Origin: Phyllobacterium brassicacearum
Lineage (GTDB): Bacteria > Pseudomonadota > Alphaproteobacteria > Rhizobiales > Rhizobiaceae
DNA: 64,000 nt
NCBI RefSeq assembly: GCF_003010955.1
Contig: NZ_PGGO01000011.1
Coordinates: 116,877-180,876 of the forward strand
Direction of reading: 5' to 3'
Numbering within the stretch: the stretch's first letter is position 1; the number at the start of each line of letters is the position of its first letter. The position numbers and the translations under genes are program-made. A model generated the notes under the pieces. It did not search any database. It was not told the DNA's origin and saw only the letters and a program-made list of their open reading frames with translations. Shown here piece by piece: positions 1 to 9,664 of this stretch.

Positions 1-384
1 ATCGATTGTCGGGCCGGGAGCGGCGGTAGTGCGCTAGAGTTTCCCGATTCTTCCCTAGATGAACGAAAAATTTAAGTATTCGTTAAATATATTATATTGC
101 ATCGCAATATCGTTGGACTTTAGCGAAAATTTTCATCAAATATCACTAGATTTGTATTTTATTGCTATATTCAAAAGCAATTGAATTCATTGATGAATTC
201 TGGTTGTTGCATAAAAAACACATCGCATTTCCGCCATTTTCTCGTCAGCTTCTTTTCACAGTCCGGAGCGAGTGCCGCCACAATGCGGAGCGAGTGTCCG
301 TCTCGTCAAGCGGACGCAATCTTGGTTTTCCCCCCCCGACCAGTGCCCGCTCCGTGTAAAAGAGTTCTAAAAAAGGAGATTGCC
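1..384. other. Gene-free leader upstream of the omp25-like gene
   Basis: No convincing gene is seen. Positions 60-180 are strongly AT-rich and are the likely promoter zone of the outer membrane protein gene at 385. A run of eight C residues lies at 330-337, and a strong Shine-Dalgarno sequence (AAAGGAGA, about 372-379) precedes the start codon. Open frames that begin further upstream and run into the porin have no ribosome-binding site and would put the signal peptide inside the protein, so this stretch is read as promoter and 5' leader. Confidence 0.6.
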
Positions 385-1026
385 ATGCGCACTCTTAAAA
401 AAATGATCCTCGCTTCGGCCGCTGTGCTGACGCTTTCCGCCCCGGTTCTTGCTGCTGACGCCGTCGTCGAACAGGCTCCGGCTCCGGAAGCCATCGTTGA
501 AGCACCCGTCTCCGATTGGTCCGGCGCTTATCTTGGTGCCTATGGCGGCTACGGCTGGAACAAGCACAAGACCGATGAAGGCAACATCAATGCCGACGGT
601 GTCAAAGGCGGCGCCTATGGTGGTTACAACTTCCAGAACGGCCAGTTCGTCTACGGTGGTGAAGCCGATCTCGGTTACTCCGGCGGCGACGATACCAGCA
701 ATGGCATCAAGGCCAAGCAGGGCGTAGAAGGCTCGGTCCGTGCTCGTGCCGGTATCGATCTCAACCCGGTTCTGCTCTACGGCACAGGCGGTCTTGCTGT
801 AACGAACAGCAAGCTTGAATCCGCTACGGGCAGTGATTCCAATACCCATATCGGTTGGACGGCTGGTGCTGGTGCGGAAGCCAAGATCACTCAGAACATC
901 GTCGGACGTCTTGAGTATCGCTATTCCGACTACGGCAAGAAAGACTACGACCTGGGCGGCGTTGACGACGTTTCCAGCAAGCTGACGACGAATGAGATTC
1001 GTCTGGGCGTTGGCTACAAGTTCTAA
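385..1026 (+). CDS. Omp25/Omp31-family outer membrane beta-barrel protein
   Basis: A 213-residue protein of the rhizobial/Brucella Omp25-Omp31 porin-like family, an abundant small beta-barrel of the outer membrane. Residues 1-23 are a signal peptide ending VLA-ADA. The mature part alternates aromatic and Gly/Asn-rich strands (GAYGGYGWNK, YGGEADLGYS, RLEYRYSDYG) and ends in Tyr-Lys-Phe, the terminal aromatic residue needed for outer membrane insertion. The ATG at 385 is chosen because AAAGGAGA lies about 6 bases upstream and the signal peptide begins there. It is a single-gene unit with a long AT-rich leader and a strong terminator 20 bases after the stop. The family role is envelope integrity and immune evasion in Brucella; the role here is inferred only from similarity. 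Confidence 0.92.
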   Translation: MRTLKKMILASAAVLTLSAPVLAADAVVEQAPAPEAIVEAPVSDWSGAYLGAYGGYGWNKHKTDEGNINADGVKGGAYGGYNFQNGQFVYGGEADLGYSGGDDTSNGIKAKQGVEGSVRARAGIDLNPVLLYGTGGLAVTNSKLESATGSDSNTHIGWTAGAGAEAKITQNIVGRLEYRYSDYGKKDYDLGGVDDVSSKLTTNEIRLGVGYKF

Positions 1027-1043
1027 GCCGCGTACGACCCAGA

Positions 1044-1075
1044 AAAAGCCGGGCAGGAAACTGCCCGGCTTTTTT
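1044..1075 (+). terminator. Rho-independent terminator of the omp25-like gene
   Basis: A 9-bp perfect stem (GCCGGGCAG / CTGCCCGGC, 1048-1056 and 1061-1069) with a GAAA loop is followed by six T residues. An A-run precedes the stem, so it may also act on the convergent GST gene. Confidence 0.9.
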
Positions 1076-1086
1076 GTGTCCAGCGT

Positions 1087-1683
1087 TTATTTTGGCAGCA
1101 ATGCCGCGAGCTCAGGGTGCAGTTCCTCGAAGCGCTTCTGCCAGCGCTTCAATTTCGAGCGGCCTTTTTCCCATTTGCCTTCAAAACGAAGGCTCGCATA
1201 GGCGAGGGCAGCTGCGAGCGCGATATGACCGCCATGGATTTTCTTGCTGAGCCGCGGCGGTGCGGCATTCAACTGATCGAACACGCGGATCGCCTTGCCC
1301 CACTGGCGATCGAGCCATGGCTGGTGGATTTTTTCCTCCGGATGAAACCGGCGCTCATAGACATGTGCGAGCAATACGTCGCATAGGCCGTCGGCAATCG
1401 ATTCCAGTTGCTCGGCTTCGAGTCGCTTTTCCGCATTGCGCGGGAAAATCTTGTTGCCGGAAACACGGTTCAGATATTGGGTGATCACCCGGCTGTCGAA
1501 GATGGCCTTGCCATCATCGAGAATGAGCGTCGGAATTTTGCCGAGGGGGTTCGCATCGATCAATTCCGCCGGTTCGGCATTGCTGTCAACCAGGATCGAC
1601 TCGACGGGAATGCCGGCATAAAGAGCCGCCATGCGGACTTTGGTGCTATAGGGTGAGGCAGGCGAATAGAGAACTTTCGTCAC
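1087..1683 (-). CDS. Glutathione S-transferase family protein
   Basis: A 198-residue cytosolic GST. The N-terminal thioredoxin-like half starts TKVLYSPASPYSTKVR and carries the cis-proline segment GKIPTLILDDG and the glutathione-contacting D-S-R around residues 55-65; the C-terminal half is all-helical. GTG at 1683 is preferred as start because GGAG lies 7 bases upstream and the thioredoxin fold begins at once; an earlier start adds about 21 residues with no ribosome-binding site. The gene is convergent with the porin gene and shares its terminator region. Substrate unknown. Such GSTs conjugate or reduce electrophiles with glutathione. Confidence 0.85.
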   Translation of the reverse strand: MTKVLYSPASPYSTKVRMAALYAGIPVESILVDSNAEPAELIDANPLGKIPTLILDDGKAIFDSRVITQYLNRVSGNKIFPRNAEKRLEAEQLESIADGLCDVLLAHVYERRFHPEEKIHQPWLDRQWGKAIRVFDQLNAAPPRLSKKIHGGHIALAAALAYASLRFEGKWEKGRSKLKRWQKRFEELHPELAALLPK

Positions 1684-1757
1684 GGTGACGCTCCAGTGGC
1701 TTGGCGATTCGATGTCAAACCGTAAACCTGCCCTGTCATTTAGCAAAGTGCCGGATA

Positions 1758-2492
1758 CTATTGTGTTCCAGGCATCTCAACCGATCTCCGCCGGCAGCTC
1801 GAACGCTCGACCTCGGGGCAGGCGCGAAAGTTCAGATCCTTTGTCAGGCAGACCCGCACCTCGCGCAAATGTTCGCGGTCACAGGTAACGGCAATTCCTC
1901 CAGTCGTCAGGCCAGGGTTGGCAGCGACAAAGGCCTGTTCCAGAACAAGCGGATTGACGGGCGCGCGCGGTGTTGGCTGGCGATAGGCTGGCGGGATCGA
2001 AACGCGATCGAGCGCCTTTCGTATCATCGAAAAATAGTCGTTTTGGCTCAAGCCCGTGCAAGAGCCATGCTTGCGCCATTCATGGACGACAAGCCCGGTC
2101 GACGGCATGATGTCGGAAAGCTGCTTGGCACGGGCAAAGGGAACGTCGCGCGGCTGCGACGTATCGCAATCCTGCGGGTAGCCGCGCTCATATTGCGGCC
2201 ATAGCCCATGTACGATGAAGCCATACGGCCTGCCGGATGCACACTGCTGGCGGTTTGCGTTCGAACCCTCTGCCGCGCAATAGCTCGGCGACCAGGAAAG
2301 AGCGAGGACGTAGTAGTCAAAGCCCGATCCAGTAGGTGAGGCTTCCGGCGAAGGATCCGCTCGCTGTTCCGATGCTGTGATTGGGCCGGGAGGGGTGGCC
2401 AGCTCCTGATCCTGCTCCCGCAAGTACGTAAGGGCCGTAATACCGATCAGCGCAGCAAACAGCAGGTACCGCGCCAGCTTGCCGACTGGCAT
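1758..2492 (-). CDS. Ribonuclease T2 family protein
   Basis: A 244-residue secreted or membrane-anchored endoribonuclease of the T2 family. An N-terminal hydrophobic segment (about residues 8-22) is followed by a Pro/Glu-rich linker to about residue 55. Both catalytic segments are present: CAS I as FIVHGLWPQ and CAS II as HEWRKHGSC, giving the two active-site histidines and the Lys/Glu pair. Family members cleave RNA to 2',3'-cyclic phosphates in the periplasm. It starts 14 bases after the stop of a small exported protein gene on the same strand, so the two are probably cotranscribed. Confidence 0.9.
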   Translation of the reverse strand: MPVGKLARYLLFAALIGITALTYLREQDQELATPPGPITASEQRADPSPEASPTGSGFDYYVLALSWSPSYCAAEGSNANRQQCASGRPYGFIVHGLWPQYERGYPQDCDTSQPRDVPFARAKQLSDIMPSTGLVVHEWRKHGSCTGLSQNDYFSMIRKALDRVSIPPAYRQPTPRAPVNPLVLEQAFVAANPGLTTGGIAVTCDREHLREVRVCLTKDLNFRACPEVERSSCRRRSVEMPGTQ

Positions 2493-2505
2493 GCCTTATC
2501 TGCGC

Positions 2506-2949
2506 TTAGTACAGCGTCTTGCACTTGCCATTGTAGACGTGCCAGCGATCGAATCCGGCAACGCAGAACTCGACATTGTCACCGAGGCCGACGAAGCCCT
2601 GGCCCTCTTCGATCAGATACCAGACCGGCCGCTGGTCGCCGTCGGAAAGGTGAGCTGTCGCACGGCAGTAATGGCGGGCAACAGCAGCAAGATCCGGCTC
2701 GCGGCTCGGTTCGTAACGGCTTTGCTGCACGTTGCTGAAATTCACAATCGACACTTGTGGCAGGTAAGGCACGTGATGCACCTGATAGGAGAACCTGCTT
2801 ACGATGCGGTTGAGAACATACGACTGCCCGCAGGTATCGTCATAGACTGGGCTCGCTGAATAATCTGCCGCCCTTGCCGGCGCGACGATCGAAGTCAGTG
2901 CCACACCGACGGCGAAGCTTGCAGCAAGAAGGGACGATACGCGTGCCAT
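2506..2949 (-). CDS. Small exported protein of unknown function
   Basis: A 147-residue protein with a clear signal peptide (about residues 1-28, ending ARAADYS). The mature part holds four cysteines, probably two disulfides (DTCGQSY, HYCRAT, EFCVAG, GKCKTLY). I recognise no domain. ATG at 2949 is chosen because GGAGAG lies 7 bases upstream and the signal peptide starts there; a longer frame would run into rlmJ. It precedes the RNase T2 gene by 14 bases, suggesting a shared transcript and perhaps periplasmic partnership, which is inference only. Confidence 0.75.
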   Translation of the reverse strand: MARVSSLLAASFAVGVALTSIVAPARAADYSASPVYDDTCGQSYVLNRIVSRFSYQVHHVPYLPQVSIVNFSNVQQSRYEPSREPDLAAVARHYCRATAHLSDGDQRPVWYLIEEGQGFVGLGDNVEFCVAGFDRWHVYNGKCKTLY

Positions 2950-3005
2950 GATCACTCTCCGTGAATGTCTTCGTGGCGCCAATCTCGACCAGCAGTTGCT
3001 TTCGG

Positions 3006-3866
3006 TCAAGTGCGATCTTGCTCGGCGCGGATCCAATCGAGCGTGAAGCCTGCTTTCTGTTCCGCACTGAGGATTTTCGACAACGCTGGCAGGACCGTGC
3101 GCAGTTCGTCATGGAGCGTGAAGGGCGGATTGACGATGATCATCCCGGTTCCGTCCAGTCGCGGTTCGGCCGAAGCACCACGAATCATCAATTCCGTGCG
3201 CAATATCTTGGGTATTCCCGTGTCGTGCAGCGCAGCGATGAACCGCCGGACCTCGTGCCGGTCCTTCACGGGGTACCACAATGCAAACGTTCCGCCGGAA
3301 AATCGCTTGTGGGCCCTGACCAGTCCCTCGACGATCCGGTCGAATTCGCCTGCCACCTCGAACGGCGGATCGACGAGAATGAGACCGCGCTTCTCCTTTG
3401 GCGGCAGGTGAGCGCCGAGCGCCAGCCAGCCGTCGAGTTTGGTCACCCGAACCTGGATGTCACCCTCGAAGATTTCCGACAACAGCTCCGCGTCTTCGGG
3501 ATGGAGTTCGAGGGCCGAGAGCCGATCCTGGCGGCGCAACAGATGGCGCACGATCAAGGGTGAACCCGGATATTGCCGCATCTCGCCATCGGGGTTTTCC
3601 GCGCGCACGATATCAAGATAGGGCTGAATCAGGTCTGCGACCTTGGCATCGACTTTCGCGTCCAGTAGTCGTCCGACGCCGCTTTGCCACTCATTGGTCT
3701 TACCGGCCTCAACGCCCTGCAGGTCGTATCGACCGATACCCGCATGGGTGTCGATAACGCGGAACGCTTGGTCCTTGCGTTGCAGATAGAGGACAATTCG
3801 CGTCAGGATGATGTGTTTGACCACATCGGCGAAATTGCCGGCATGATAGGCGTGACGGTAGTTCAT
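3006..3866 (-). CDS. rlmJ: 23S rRNA (adenine(2030)-N6)-methyltransferase RlmJ
   Basis: A 286-residue SAM-dependent methyltransferase that modifies A2030 of 23S rRNA. It opens with MNYRHAYHAGNFADVVKH, the conserved start of the RlmJ family, and carries the N6-adenine methyltransferase motif IV as DPPFE (about residue 166), with the SAM-binding segment RVIDTHAGIGRYD near residue 36. Length matches the family (about 280). The reading frame is intact and the nearest downstream gene on this strand is the small exported protein. A single housekeeping enzyme, with no regulatory site seen. Confidence 0.93.
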   Translation of the reverse strand: MNYRHAYHAGNFADVVKHIILTRIVLYLQRKDQAFRVIDTHAGIGRYDLQGVEAGKTNEWQSGVGRLLDAKVDAKVADLIQPYLDIVRAENPDGEMRQYPGSPLIVRHLLRRQDRLSALELHPEDAELLSEIFEGDIQVRVTKLDGWLALGAHLPPKEKRGLILVDPPFEVAGEFDRIVEGLVRAHKRFSGGTFALWYPVKDRHEVRRFIAALHDTGIPKILRTELMIRGASAEPRLDGTGMIIVNPPFTLHDELRTVLPALSKILSAEQKAGFTLDWIRAEQDRT

Positions 3867-4024
3867 GGCTCGCTTGTTTCACGATGTTTGCTCGTTCGCA
3901 AGCACGTAGCAGACGCGTTTAGATTTGTTGATGTTAATCTTGTGATTATGGAATTTGCCGCCTGACACAAATCTGTCATAGAGCAGGGTGAACACGCGGA
4001 TGGTCGACGTGTTGGGGTCTCATC

Positions 4025-4867
4025 ATGTCCGGAACCGTCGTCCTCGTCGTGCTGTTTGCTGCGCTGATGCATGCAAGCTGGAACGCTGTGGTCAAATCCG
4101 AGGGCGACAAGTTCCTCAATACCGTCGTCGTGGTCACCTCAGCAGGCATCATCGCCGCATGCTGCCTGCCGTTCCTGTCGCCGCCGGCGCGCGAAAGCTG
4201 GCCATTTCTTGCCGCATCCGGTGTTGCTCAGGTCATTTACCTCACACTCGTTGCCGCCGCGTACCGCAGTGGTGACATGAGCCAGGCCTATCCGATCATG
4301 CGCGGCACAGCACCACTGATCGTCGCCATCGCAAGCGGACCCTTGATTGGCGAAGTACTCTCCTTGCAGAAATGGGCCGGAATTGCATTGATCTGCGGTG
4401 GTGTTCTGGCGCTGGCTCTGGAATCACGCCGCCGGGCCACAGCAAATCGCGCCGCCACCATATTCGCCTTGATCAACGCTGTCGTGATCGCGTCCTACAC
4501 GCTCATTGATGGTATTGGCGTCCGCCAGTCGGGTGCGCCGGCATCCTATACGATGTGGGTATTCGTACTGAACGCTGTGCCGCTCCTACTATGGACAATG
4601 GTCATGCGCCGGGGTGAACTCTGGCCGCATTTTGTCAAGCGCACCCGCCTTGCAACGATCGGCGGCGTTGGCACGCTTGGCTCTTACGGACTCGCGCTTT
4701 GGGCAATGACCATGGCGCCGGTGGCTGCGGTGGCTGCGCTGCGCGAAACATCGATCCTGTTTGCCGTTGCCATCTCCGCCCTCATTCTCAACGAGAGTGT
4801 GGGTATGAAGCGGCTCGTCGCAGTCGCCTTGATAGCTGCCGGTGCCGCCGTCATGCGCCTTGCCTGA
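4025..4867 (+). CDS. EamA/DMT-family transporter
   Basis: A 280-residue integral membrane protein with about ten hydrophobic helices arranged as two EamA repeats, the drug/metabolite transporter architecture. The second repeat is visible around residues 145-278 (TLIDGIGVRQSGAPASYT, then LRETSILFAVAISALILNE). GGGG about 7 bases before ATG 4025 serves as ribosome-binding site. It is convergent with a GST gene whose stop lies only 2 bases away. Substrate cannot be deduced. Two other EamA transporters lie in this window (43258-44175 and 56519-57418). Confidence 0.88.
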   Translation: MSGTVVLVVLFAALMHASWNAVVKSEGDKFLNTVVVVTSAGIIAACCLPFLSPPARESWPFLAASGVAQVIYLTLVAAAYRSGDMSQAYPIMRGTAPLIVAIASGPLIGEVLSLQKWAGIALICGGVLALALESRRRATANRAATIFALINAVVIASYTLIDGIGVRQSGAPASYTMWVFVLNAVPLLLWTMVMRRGELWPHFVKRTRLATIGGVGTLGSYGLALWAMTMAPVAAVAALRETSILFAVAISALILNESVGMKRLVAVALIAAGAAVMRLA

Positions 4868-4868
4868 T

Positions 4869-5516
4869 CTATTCCGGCAGCATACTGAAATAGGGACTTG
4901 CTTCATCAATGGCGCGGGCGAAGGAAGGGCGATTCACCAATCTGTCCAGATAGCTGGACAAATTTGAATGTTCGGCGCCGAACGGCACTGACATATTGGT
5001 GTAGAACAGCGCGGGCGATGCGGCGCAATCCGCCATGGTGTAGTGGTCCCCCGTTGCCCAACGGTGGCCCGCCAGATCTTTCTCCAGAATGCCATAGGCT
5101 GTTCTCAGTTTGCCGCGCGCTTCTTCCACGCCAAACGCATCGTTGTGACCCTCTGGCCGGAAATTATCGGTCACGATCTTCTGCATCGGCACCTGGACAT
5201 GCAGGTCGAAAAACCTGTCGAGCTGCCTCGCCCTGAATGCCAGTTCGGGATCGGCCGGCAGCATCTGCGCTTTCCCAGGATAATGCTGGTCAAGATACTC
5301 GATGATCAGGCTGGATTCAGGGATCGTCTTGCCGCGCGCTCCGTCCCGGAGCACTGGAAACTGCCGGATCGGCCAGATCTCCTTAAAGCTCGCATTTGCC
5401 ACTGGATCCATGAAATCGACGACTTCCTTCTCGAAGGCCAGCTCTTTCTCGTAAAGCGCGATCAACACCTTCATGCAGAATGACGACAGCGGGTGAAAAT
5501 ACAGTTTGAGCGACAT
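4869..5516 (-). CDS. Glutathione S-transferase family protein
   Basis: A 215-residue GST. The thioredoxin-like domain starts LKLYFHPLSSFCMKVLIALYE and contains RQFPVLRDG (cis-Pro) and PESSLIIEYLDQ (glutathione gamma-glutamyl contact); helical domain from about residue 85. GTG 5519 and ATG 5516 are both possible; GGAGG upstream is best spaced (7 bases) for ATG 5516. A 160-base promoter region separates it from the divergent molybdopterin oxidoreductase. Substrate unknown. Confidence 0.87.
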   Translation of the reverse strand: MSLKLYFHPLSSFCMKVLIALYEKELAFEKEVVDFMDPVANASFKEIWPIRQFPVLRDGARGKTIPESSLIIEYLDQHYPGKAQMLPADPELAFRARQLDRFFDLHVQVPMQKIVTDNFRPEGHNDAFGVEEARGKLRTAYGILEKDLAGHRWATGDHYTMADCAASPALFYTNMSVPFGAEHSNLSSYLDRLVNRPSFARAIDEASPYFSMLPE

Positions 5517-5674
5517 CACGTTTCCTCCGGTCCTGCATCGCTTGTGCGACGTTTAATACTAAAGTAATTACTTAACTATCAAGAAGCCAGGTCGTCGTCA
5601 AGGCGGGAGGCGAAGTTTGTCACCAAGACAAAAAGCGCATTTCTGCACGTCATTTTTTGCGCTAAGGATACGCC

Positions 5675-7786
5675 ATGAACAAAGCTGTCCTTCTCCGCAC
5701 CGGCCATTCCGCCTGTCCCCACGATTGCCCTTCGACCTGCGCTCTCGATGTGGAAGTGCTCGATACTGGCCATATCGGCCGTGTCCGCGGGGCCAAGGAG
5801 AACACCTACACGGCGGGCGTCATCTGCGCCAAGGTTGCCCGTTATGCCGAGCGCATTCACCACCCGGACCGGCTGCTGAAGCCCGTTATTCGTGGCGGCG
5901 CCAAGGGCGAGGGCGTCTGGAAAGAGGCGAGTTGGGAAGCGGCGCTTGACCTGATCGCCGAACGCTTCCTGAAGGCCGAAGCAGAATACGGTTCAGAAAG
6001 CGTCTGGCCGTACTACTATGCCGGCACAATGGGCCTCGTGCAGCGCGACTCGATCCACCGCCTGCGGCATGCGAAGAAATACACAAACCAGTTCGACAGC
6101 ATTTGCACGAACCTCGCCTGGTCAGGGTTTTTTGCCGGCACGGGCAAGCTCGGCGGCGTGGATCCGCGTGAAATGGCCAAGTCTGACTGCGTGGTCATCT
6201 GGGGGACCAATGCCGCGGCGACGCAGGTGAATGTGATGACCCATGCCGTACGTGCCCGCAAGGACCGCGGCGCCAAGATCGTCGCCATCGACATCTACGA
6301 GACGGCGACAGTGCGGCAAGCCGATCTGGGTTTGGTCCTCAAGCCTGGCACCGACGGTGCATTCGCCTGCGCGGTCATGCACGTGCTCTTCCGCGATGGG
6401 CTCGCCGATTGGGGATATCTCAACGCCTATACCGACGACCCGAAGGGCCTCGAGCAACACTTGAAGGACCGCCCCCCGGAATGGGCCGCTGCGATCACGG
6501 GTCTCTCCGTTGCGGAAATTGAGGAATTCGCGCGTCTCGTCGGTACGACCAAGAAGACATTCTTCCGCCTCGGCTATGGGTTCGCACGCCAGCGCAACGG
6601 AGCCGTCAATATGCATGCGGCATTGTCGATTCCCGCTGTCACGGGAGCCTGGAAATATGAGGGCGGCGGCGGCTTTCATTCGAACTCCGGCATCTTCCGC
6701 ATGGACAAGCGCGAGATCGAGGGCAGGGACTTTGCAGATCCGTCCGTCCGCCATATCGACCAGTGCAAGATCGGAGCGGCGCTAACCGGCGACCCGGCGG
6801 CGCTCTATGGCGGTCCGCCTGTCATGGCCATGCTGGTGCAGAACACCAATCCGGCCAACGTCGCGCCGGAACAGCGCCTGGTGAAGCAGGGCATGCAGCG
6901 CGATGACCTCTTTATGGCGGTGCACGAGCAGTTCATGACCGATACGGCGAAACTTGCCGATGTTGTGCTCCCGGCGACCATGTTCATGGAGCATGACGAT
7001 ATTTATCGAGGTGGCGGCCAGCAGCATATCGTGCTTGGTCCGAAGCTGATCGATGGTCCCGGAGAGACACGGCCGAACCTCTATGTCATCAACGAACTGG
7101 CAAAACGCCTTGGGGTCGACCACCTTCCGGGCTTCGATCTGGATGCCAGGACCTTGATCGACAACATGCTGGAAGCAAGCAATCTGCCCGGATTCGACGC
7201 GCTGAAGGAGGCGCGCTGGCTCGACATCCAGCCGGATTTTGAAACGGCCCACTACGAAAAGGGCTTCAATTGGCCGGATGGCAAATTCCGCTTCAAGCCG
7301 GAATGGACCAACGGTTCGTCTCCGAACCGCCCACCTCAGTCGATGGGCCTGCAGGGACCTTATGACACGCTACCGCAATGGCCCGACTATTGGGAAGCGA
7401 TCGAGGTTGCGGATGAAAAACACCCGTTCCGCCTGGCCACATCGCCTGCACACAACTTCCTGAATTCATCGTTCGCCGAAACGGCGACATCGCTCGCAAA
7501 GGAACGGCGGCCCGAACTCCTGATTCATCCCGAGGATGCTGCCGAACTTGGCATTGAGGATGGCGCGCGCGTTGAAATTGGCAATGATCGCGGCGAGGTC
7601 GTCCTGCACGCGCGCGTGCAGGACTTGACGAAACGCGGAGTGGTGATTTCGGAAGGCATCTTTGCCAACTCCGCTTTCGAGCGCGGCGAGGGCATCAATG
7701 TCCTGACCGGAGCGGATTCACCCGCGCCCAATGGCGGCGCTGCCTTCCACGACAACAAGGTCTGGGTGCGGTTGGCAGCGAACTAA
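5675..7786 (+). CDS. Molybdopterin oxidoreductase with N-terminal 4Fe-4S site
   Basis: A 703-residue enzyme of the DMSO reductase/formate dehydrogenase superfamily. Cys14, Cys18, Cys22 and Cys51 (spacing CX3CX3CX28C) form the N-terminal 4Fe-4S cluster site. The molybdopterin domain follows (WGTNAAATQVN; GAKIVAIDIYETATVRQADL), then the C-terminal molydopterin dinucleotide-binding domain (HPFRLATSPAHNFLNSSFA; HPEDAAELGIEDGARVEI). No signal peptide, so cytoplasmic. No electron-transfer subunit or cofactor-assembly gene lies nearby, so it probably uses a soluble partner. Its stop overlaps the stop of convergent purN by 4 bases. Substrate is not recognisable from sequence. Confidence 0.88.
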   Translation: MNKAVLLRTGHSACPHDCPSTCALDVEVLDTGHIGRVRGAKENTYTAGVICAKVARYAERIHHPDRLLKPVIRGGAKGEGVWKEASWEAALDLIAERFLKAEAEYGSESVWPYYYAGTMGLVQRDSIHRLRHAKKYTNQFDSICTNLAWSGFFAGTGKLGGVDPREMAKSDCVVIWGTNAAATQVNVMTHAVRARKDRGAKIVAIDIYETATVRQADLGLVLKPGTDGAFACAVMHVLFRDGLADWGYLNAYTDDPKGLEQHLKDRPPEWAAAITGLSVAEIEEFARLVGTTKKTFFRLGYGFARQRNGAVNMHAALSIPAVTGAWKYEGGGGFHSNSGIFRMDKREIEGRDFADPSVRHIDQCKIGAALTGDPAALYGGPPVMAMLVQNTNPANVAPEQRLVKQGMQRDDLFMAVHEQFMTDTAKLADVVLPATMFMEHDDIYRGGGQQHIVLGPKLIDGPGETRPNLYVINELAKRLGVDHLPGFDLDARTLIDNMLEASNLPGFDALKEARWLDIQPDFETAHYEKGFNWPDGKFRFKPEWTNGSSPNRPPQSMGLQGPYDTLPQWPDYWEAIEVADEKHPFRLATSPAHNFLNSSFAETATSLAKERRPELLIHPEDAAELGIEDGARVEIGNDRGEVVLHARVQDLTKRGVVISEGIFANSAFERGEGINVLTGADSPAPNGGAAFHDNKVWVRLAAN

Positions 7787-8406
7787 TCGCTGAACACCGT
7801 CCGCCCATTCTCCATCTTGGCCTTGCCGGTCGCGACAAGCGCCAGCGCGCGGGCATAGGTCTCGTGCTCGACGGAAAGCACCCGCTCGGTAAGGGAGTCT
7901 GCTGTATCACCGGTCTTCACCGGCACGGCAGTCTGCGCAATGATCGGGCCTTCATCCATGCCCGCCGTTACGAAATGCACCGTGCAGCCATGCACGCGCA
8001 CGCCAGCTTCCAGCGCCTGGTCGTGGGTGTGAAGTCCCCTGAACAGCGGCAGCAGGGAAGGGTGGATGTTGAGCATCTTTCCTTCCCATTCGCGCACGAA
8101 TTCCGGTGAGAGCAGCCGCATATAGCCGGCGAGGCAGACAATATCGGCCTTTGCAGCATGCAATGCTTCGGAGACCGCCGTCTCATGTTGCTGTTTGGAA
8201 GCATAATCGCGGTTCGGGATCGCGTATGCCTGGATGCCCTGCGCACGCGCTGCATCAAGCCCTCCGGCATCGGACTTGTTGGCAATAACCGCAACGATTT
8301 CCGCGGGAAAGTCGGCGTTCTTGGCTGCTTCGATGAGCGCACTCATATTGGAGCCGCGGCCCGAAATGAGGACTGCAACACGCTTTTTCGGAAGGCTCGT
8401 GCTCAC
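7783..8406 (-). CDS. purN: Phosphoribosylglycinamide formyltransferase PurN
   Basis: A 207-residue folate-dependent GAR transformylase, third step of de novo purine synthesis. It has the N-terminal phosphate loop [13 protein letters not shown] and the catalytic region [12 protein letters not shown]...[10 protein letters not shown] with its Asn/His pair, then [14 protein letters not shown]. The start is GTG at 8406, whose GTGA overlaps the purM stop by 4 bases, a translational coupling arrangement usual for purMN. The reading frame is intact and of normal length. Confidence 0.95.
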   Translation of the reverse strand: MSTSLPKKRVAVLISGRGSNMSALIEAAKNADFPAEIVAVIANKSDAGGLDAARAQGIQAYAIPNRDYASKQQHETAVSEALHAAKADIVCLAGYMRLLSPEFVREWEGKMLNIHPSLLPLFRGLHTHDQALEAGVRVHGCTVHFVTAGMDEGPIIAQTAVPVKTGDTADSLTERVLSVEHETYARALALVATGKAKMENGRTVFSD

Positions 8407-9488
8407 AGTGTCAGCGTGCCCTGATAGACGACACCTGCATCGGCCCGGGCAATCATCGTACCAAGCCGGACGGCCTGTTCGCCTTGTGCTTTCAATGCTT
8501 CGAGCACCGCATCGACGTTTTCAGGTGCAACAACGGCGATCATACCGATACCGCAATTGAACGTCCGCAGCATTTCATCGCGCTCGACACCGCCGGTCTT
8601 TGCCAGCCATGAAAACACCGGCGGCACTTTGATGGCTGACAGGTCGATGCTTGCGGTCAGGTTCTTGGGCAGCACGCGGGGAATATTGTCAGGAAAACCA
8701 CCGCCGGTGATGTGTGCCAGCGCCTTGATCGCCTTGGTTTCGCGGATCGCGGCCAGCAGCGGCTTCACGTAAATACGCGTCGGTGTCAGCAGTGCCTCAC
8801 CAAGCGTTGTGCCAGACTTGAATGGGGCATCGGCGTCCCAGCCGAGGCCGGACAACTCGACGATGCGCCGGACCAGCGAAAAGCCGTTGGAATGAACGCC
8901 GGAGGAGGCGAGGCCGATAATGATATCGCCCTCGGCAATATCAGCAGTCGGTAGCAGCTGATCGCGCTCGGCCGCGCCCACCGCAAATCCGGCGAGATCA
9001 TAGTCGCCATCGCGGTACATGCCGGGCATCTCCGCGGTCTCGCCGCCGGTCAGCGCGCAACCGGCCTGCAGACAGCCTGCCGCGATACCGCTGACGATGG
9101 CCGCACCCTGGTCGGGATCGAGCTTGCCGGTGGCGAAATAGTCGAGGAAGAACAGCGGCTCCGCGCCCTGTACAACCAAGTCGTTGACGCACATGGCGAC
9201 GAGGTCGATACCGACCGTGTCATGCACACCGGCATCGATGGCGATCTTCAGCTTGGTGCCGACACCATCATTGGCCGCGACGAGAATAGGGTCCTTAAAG
9301 CCCGCGGCCTTCAGGTCGAACAGGCCGCCGAAACCACCGATCTCGCCATCGGCGCCGGGACGGCGCGTCGAGCGGACAATCGGTTTGATTTTCTCCACAA
9401 GCAGATTGCCGGCATCGATATCGACGCCTGCCTGTGCATAGGTGAGGCCATTCTTGCCACCTTTGGTGGGCTCGCTTTTCACGCTCAT
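8403..9488 (-). CDS. purM: Phosphoribosylformylglycinamidine cyclo-ligase PurM
   Basis: A 361-residue AIR synthetase that closes the imidazole ring in purine synthesis. Recognisable blocks are [14 protein letters not shown] at the N-terminus, [10 protein letters not shown] (ATP site), [11 protein letters not shown] and [16 protein letters not shown] 9488 is chosen because GGAG lies about 8 bases upstream and homologues start here; a longer frame to 9719 would run into repeat DNA. It is first in the purM-purN operon, and the upstream 180 bases contain a tandem palindromic element. PurR-type or PRPP control could not be identified. Confidence 0.95.
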   Translation of the reverse strand: MSVKSEPTKGGKNGLTYAQAGVDIDAGNLLVEKIKPIVRSTRRPGADGEIGGFGGLFDLKAAGFKDPILVAANDGVGTKLKIAIDAGVHDTVGIDLVAMCVNDLVVQGAEPLFFLDYFATGKLDPDQGAAIVSGIAAGCLQAGCALTGGETAEMPGMYRDGDYDLAGFAVGAAERDQLLPTADIAEGDIIIGLASSGVHSNGFSLVRRIVELSGLGWDADAPFKSGTTLGEALLTPTRIYVKPLLAAIRETKAIKALAHITGGGFPDNIPRVLPKNLTASIDLSAIKVPPVFSWLAKTGGVERDEMLRTFNCGIGMIAVVAPENVDAVLEALKAQGEQAVRLGTMIARADAGVVYQGTLTL

Positions 9489-9664
9489 GATCTGCTCCGG
9501 GATTATTGACCGCGAAATGGCACGACTCTGGCCCTGCTGCAAGGTCTGAGTAACCCTCACGTCAAGAAAACCCCAATTATGGACACTTTGCCAGCCGTTT
9601 GGGCTTGAGCGACGCCACCTTCCTCGCCATTTAGTTGAAGATGCACGAGATGAGGAATCCGGAC

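Noticed and set aside
367..849. Long open frame antisense to the omp25-like gene
   Set aside because: It mirrors the porin gene, has no ribosome-binding site and spells a low-complexity protein; shadow of the real gene.
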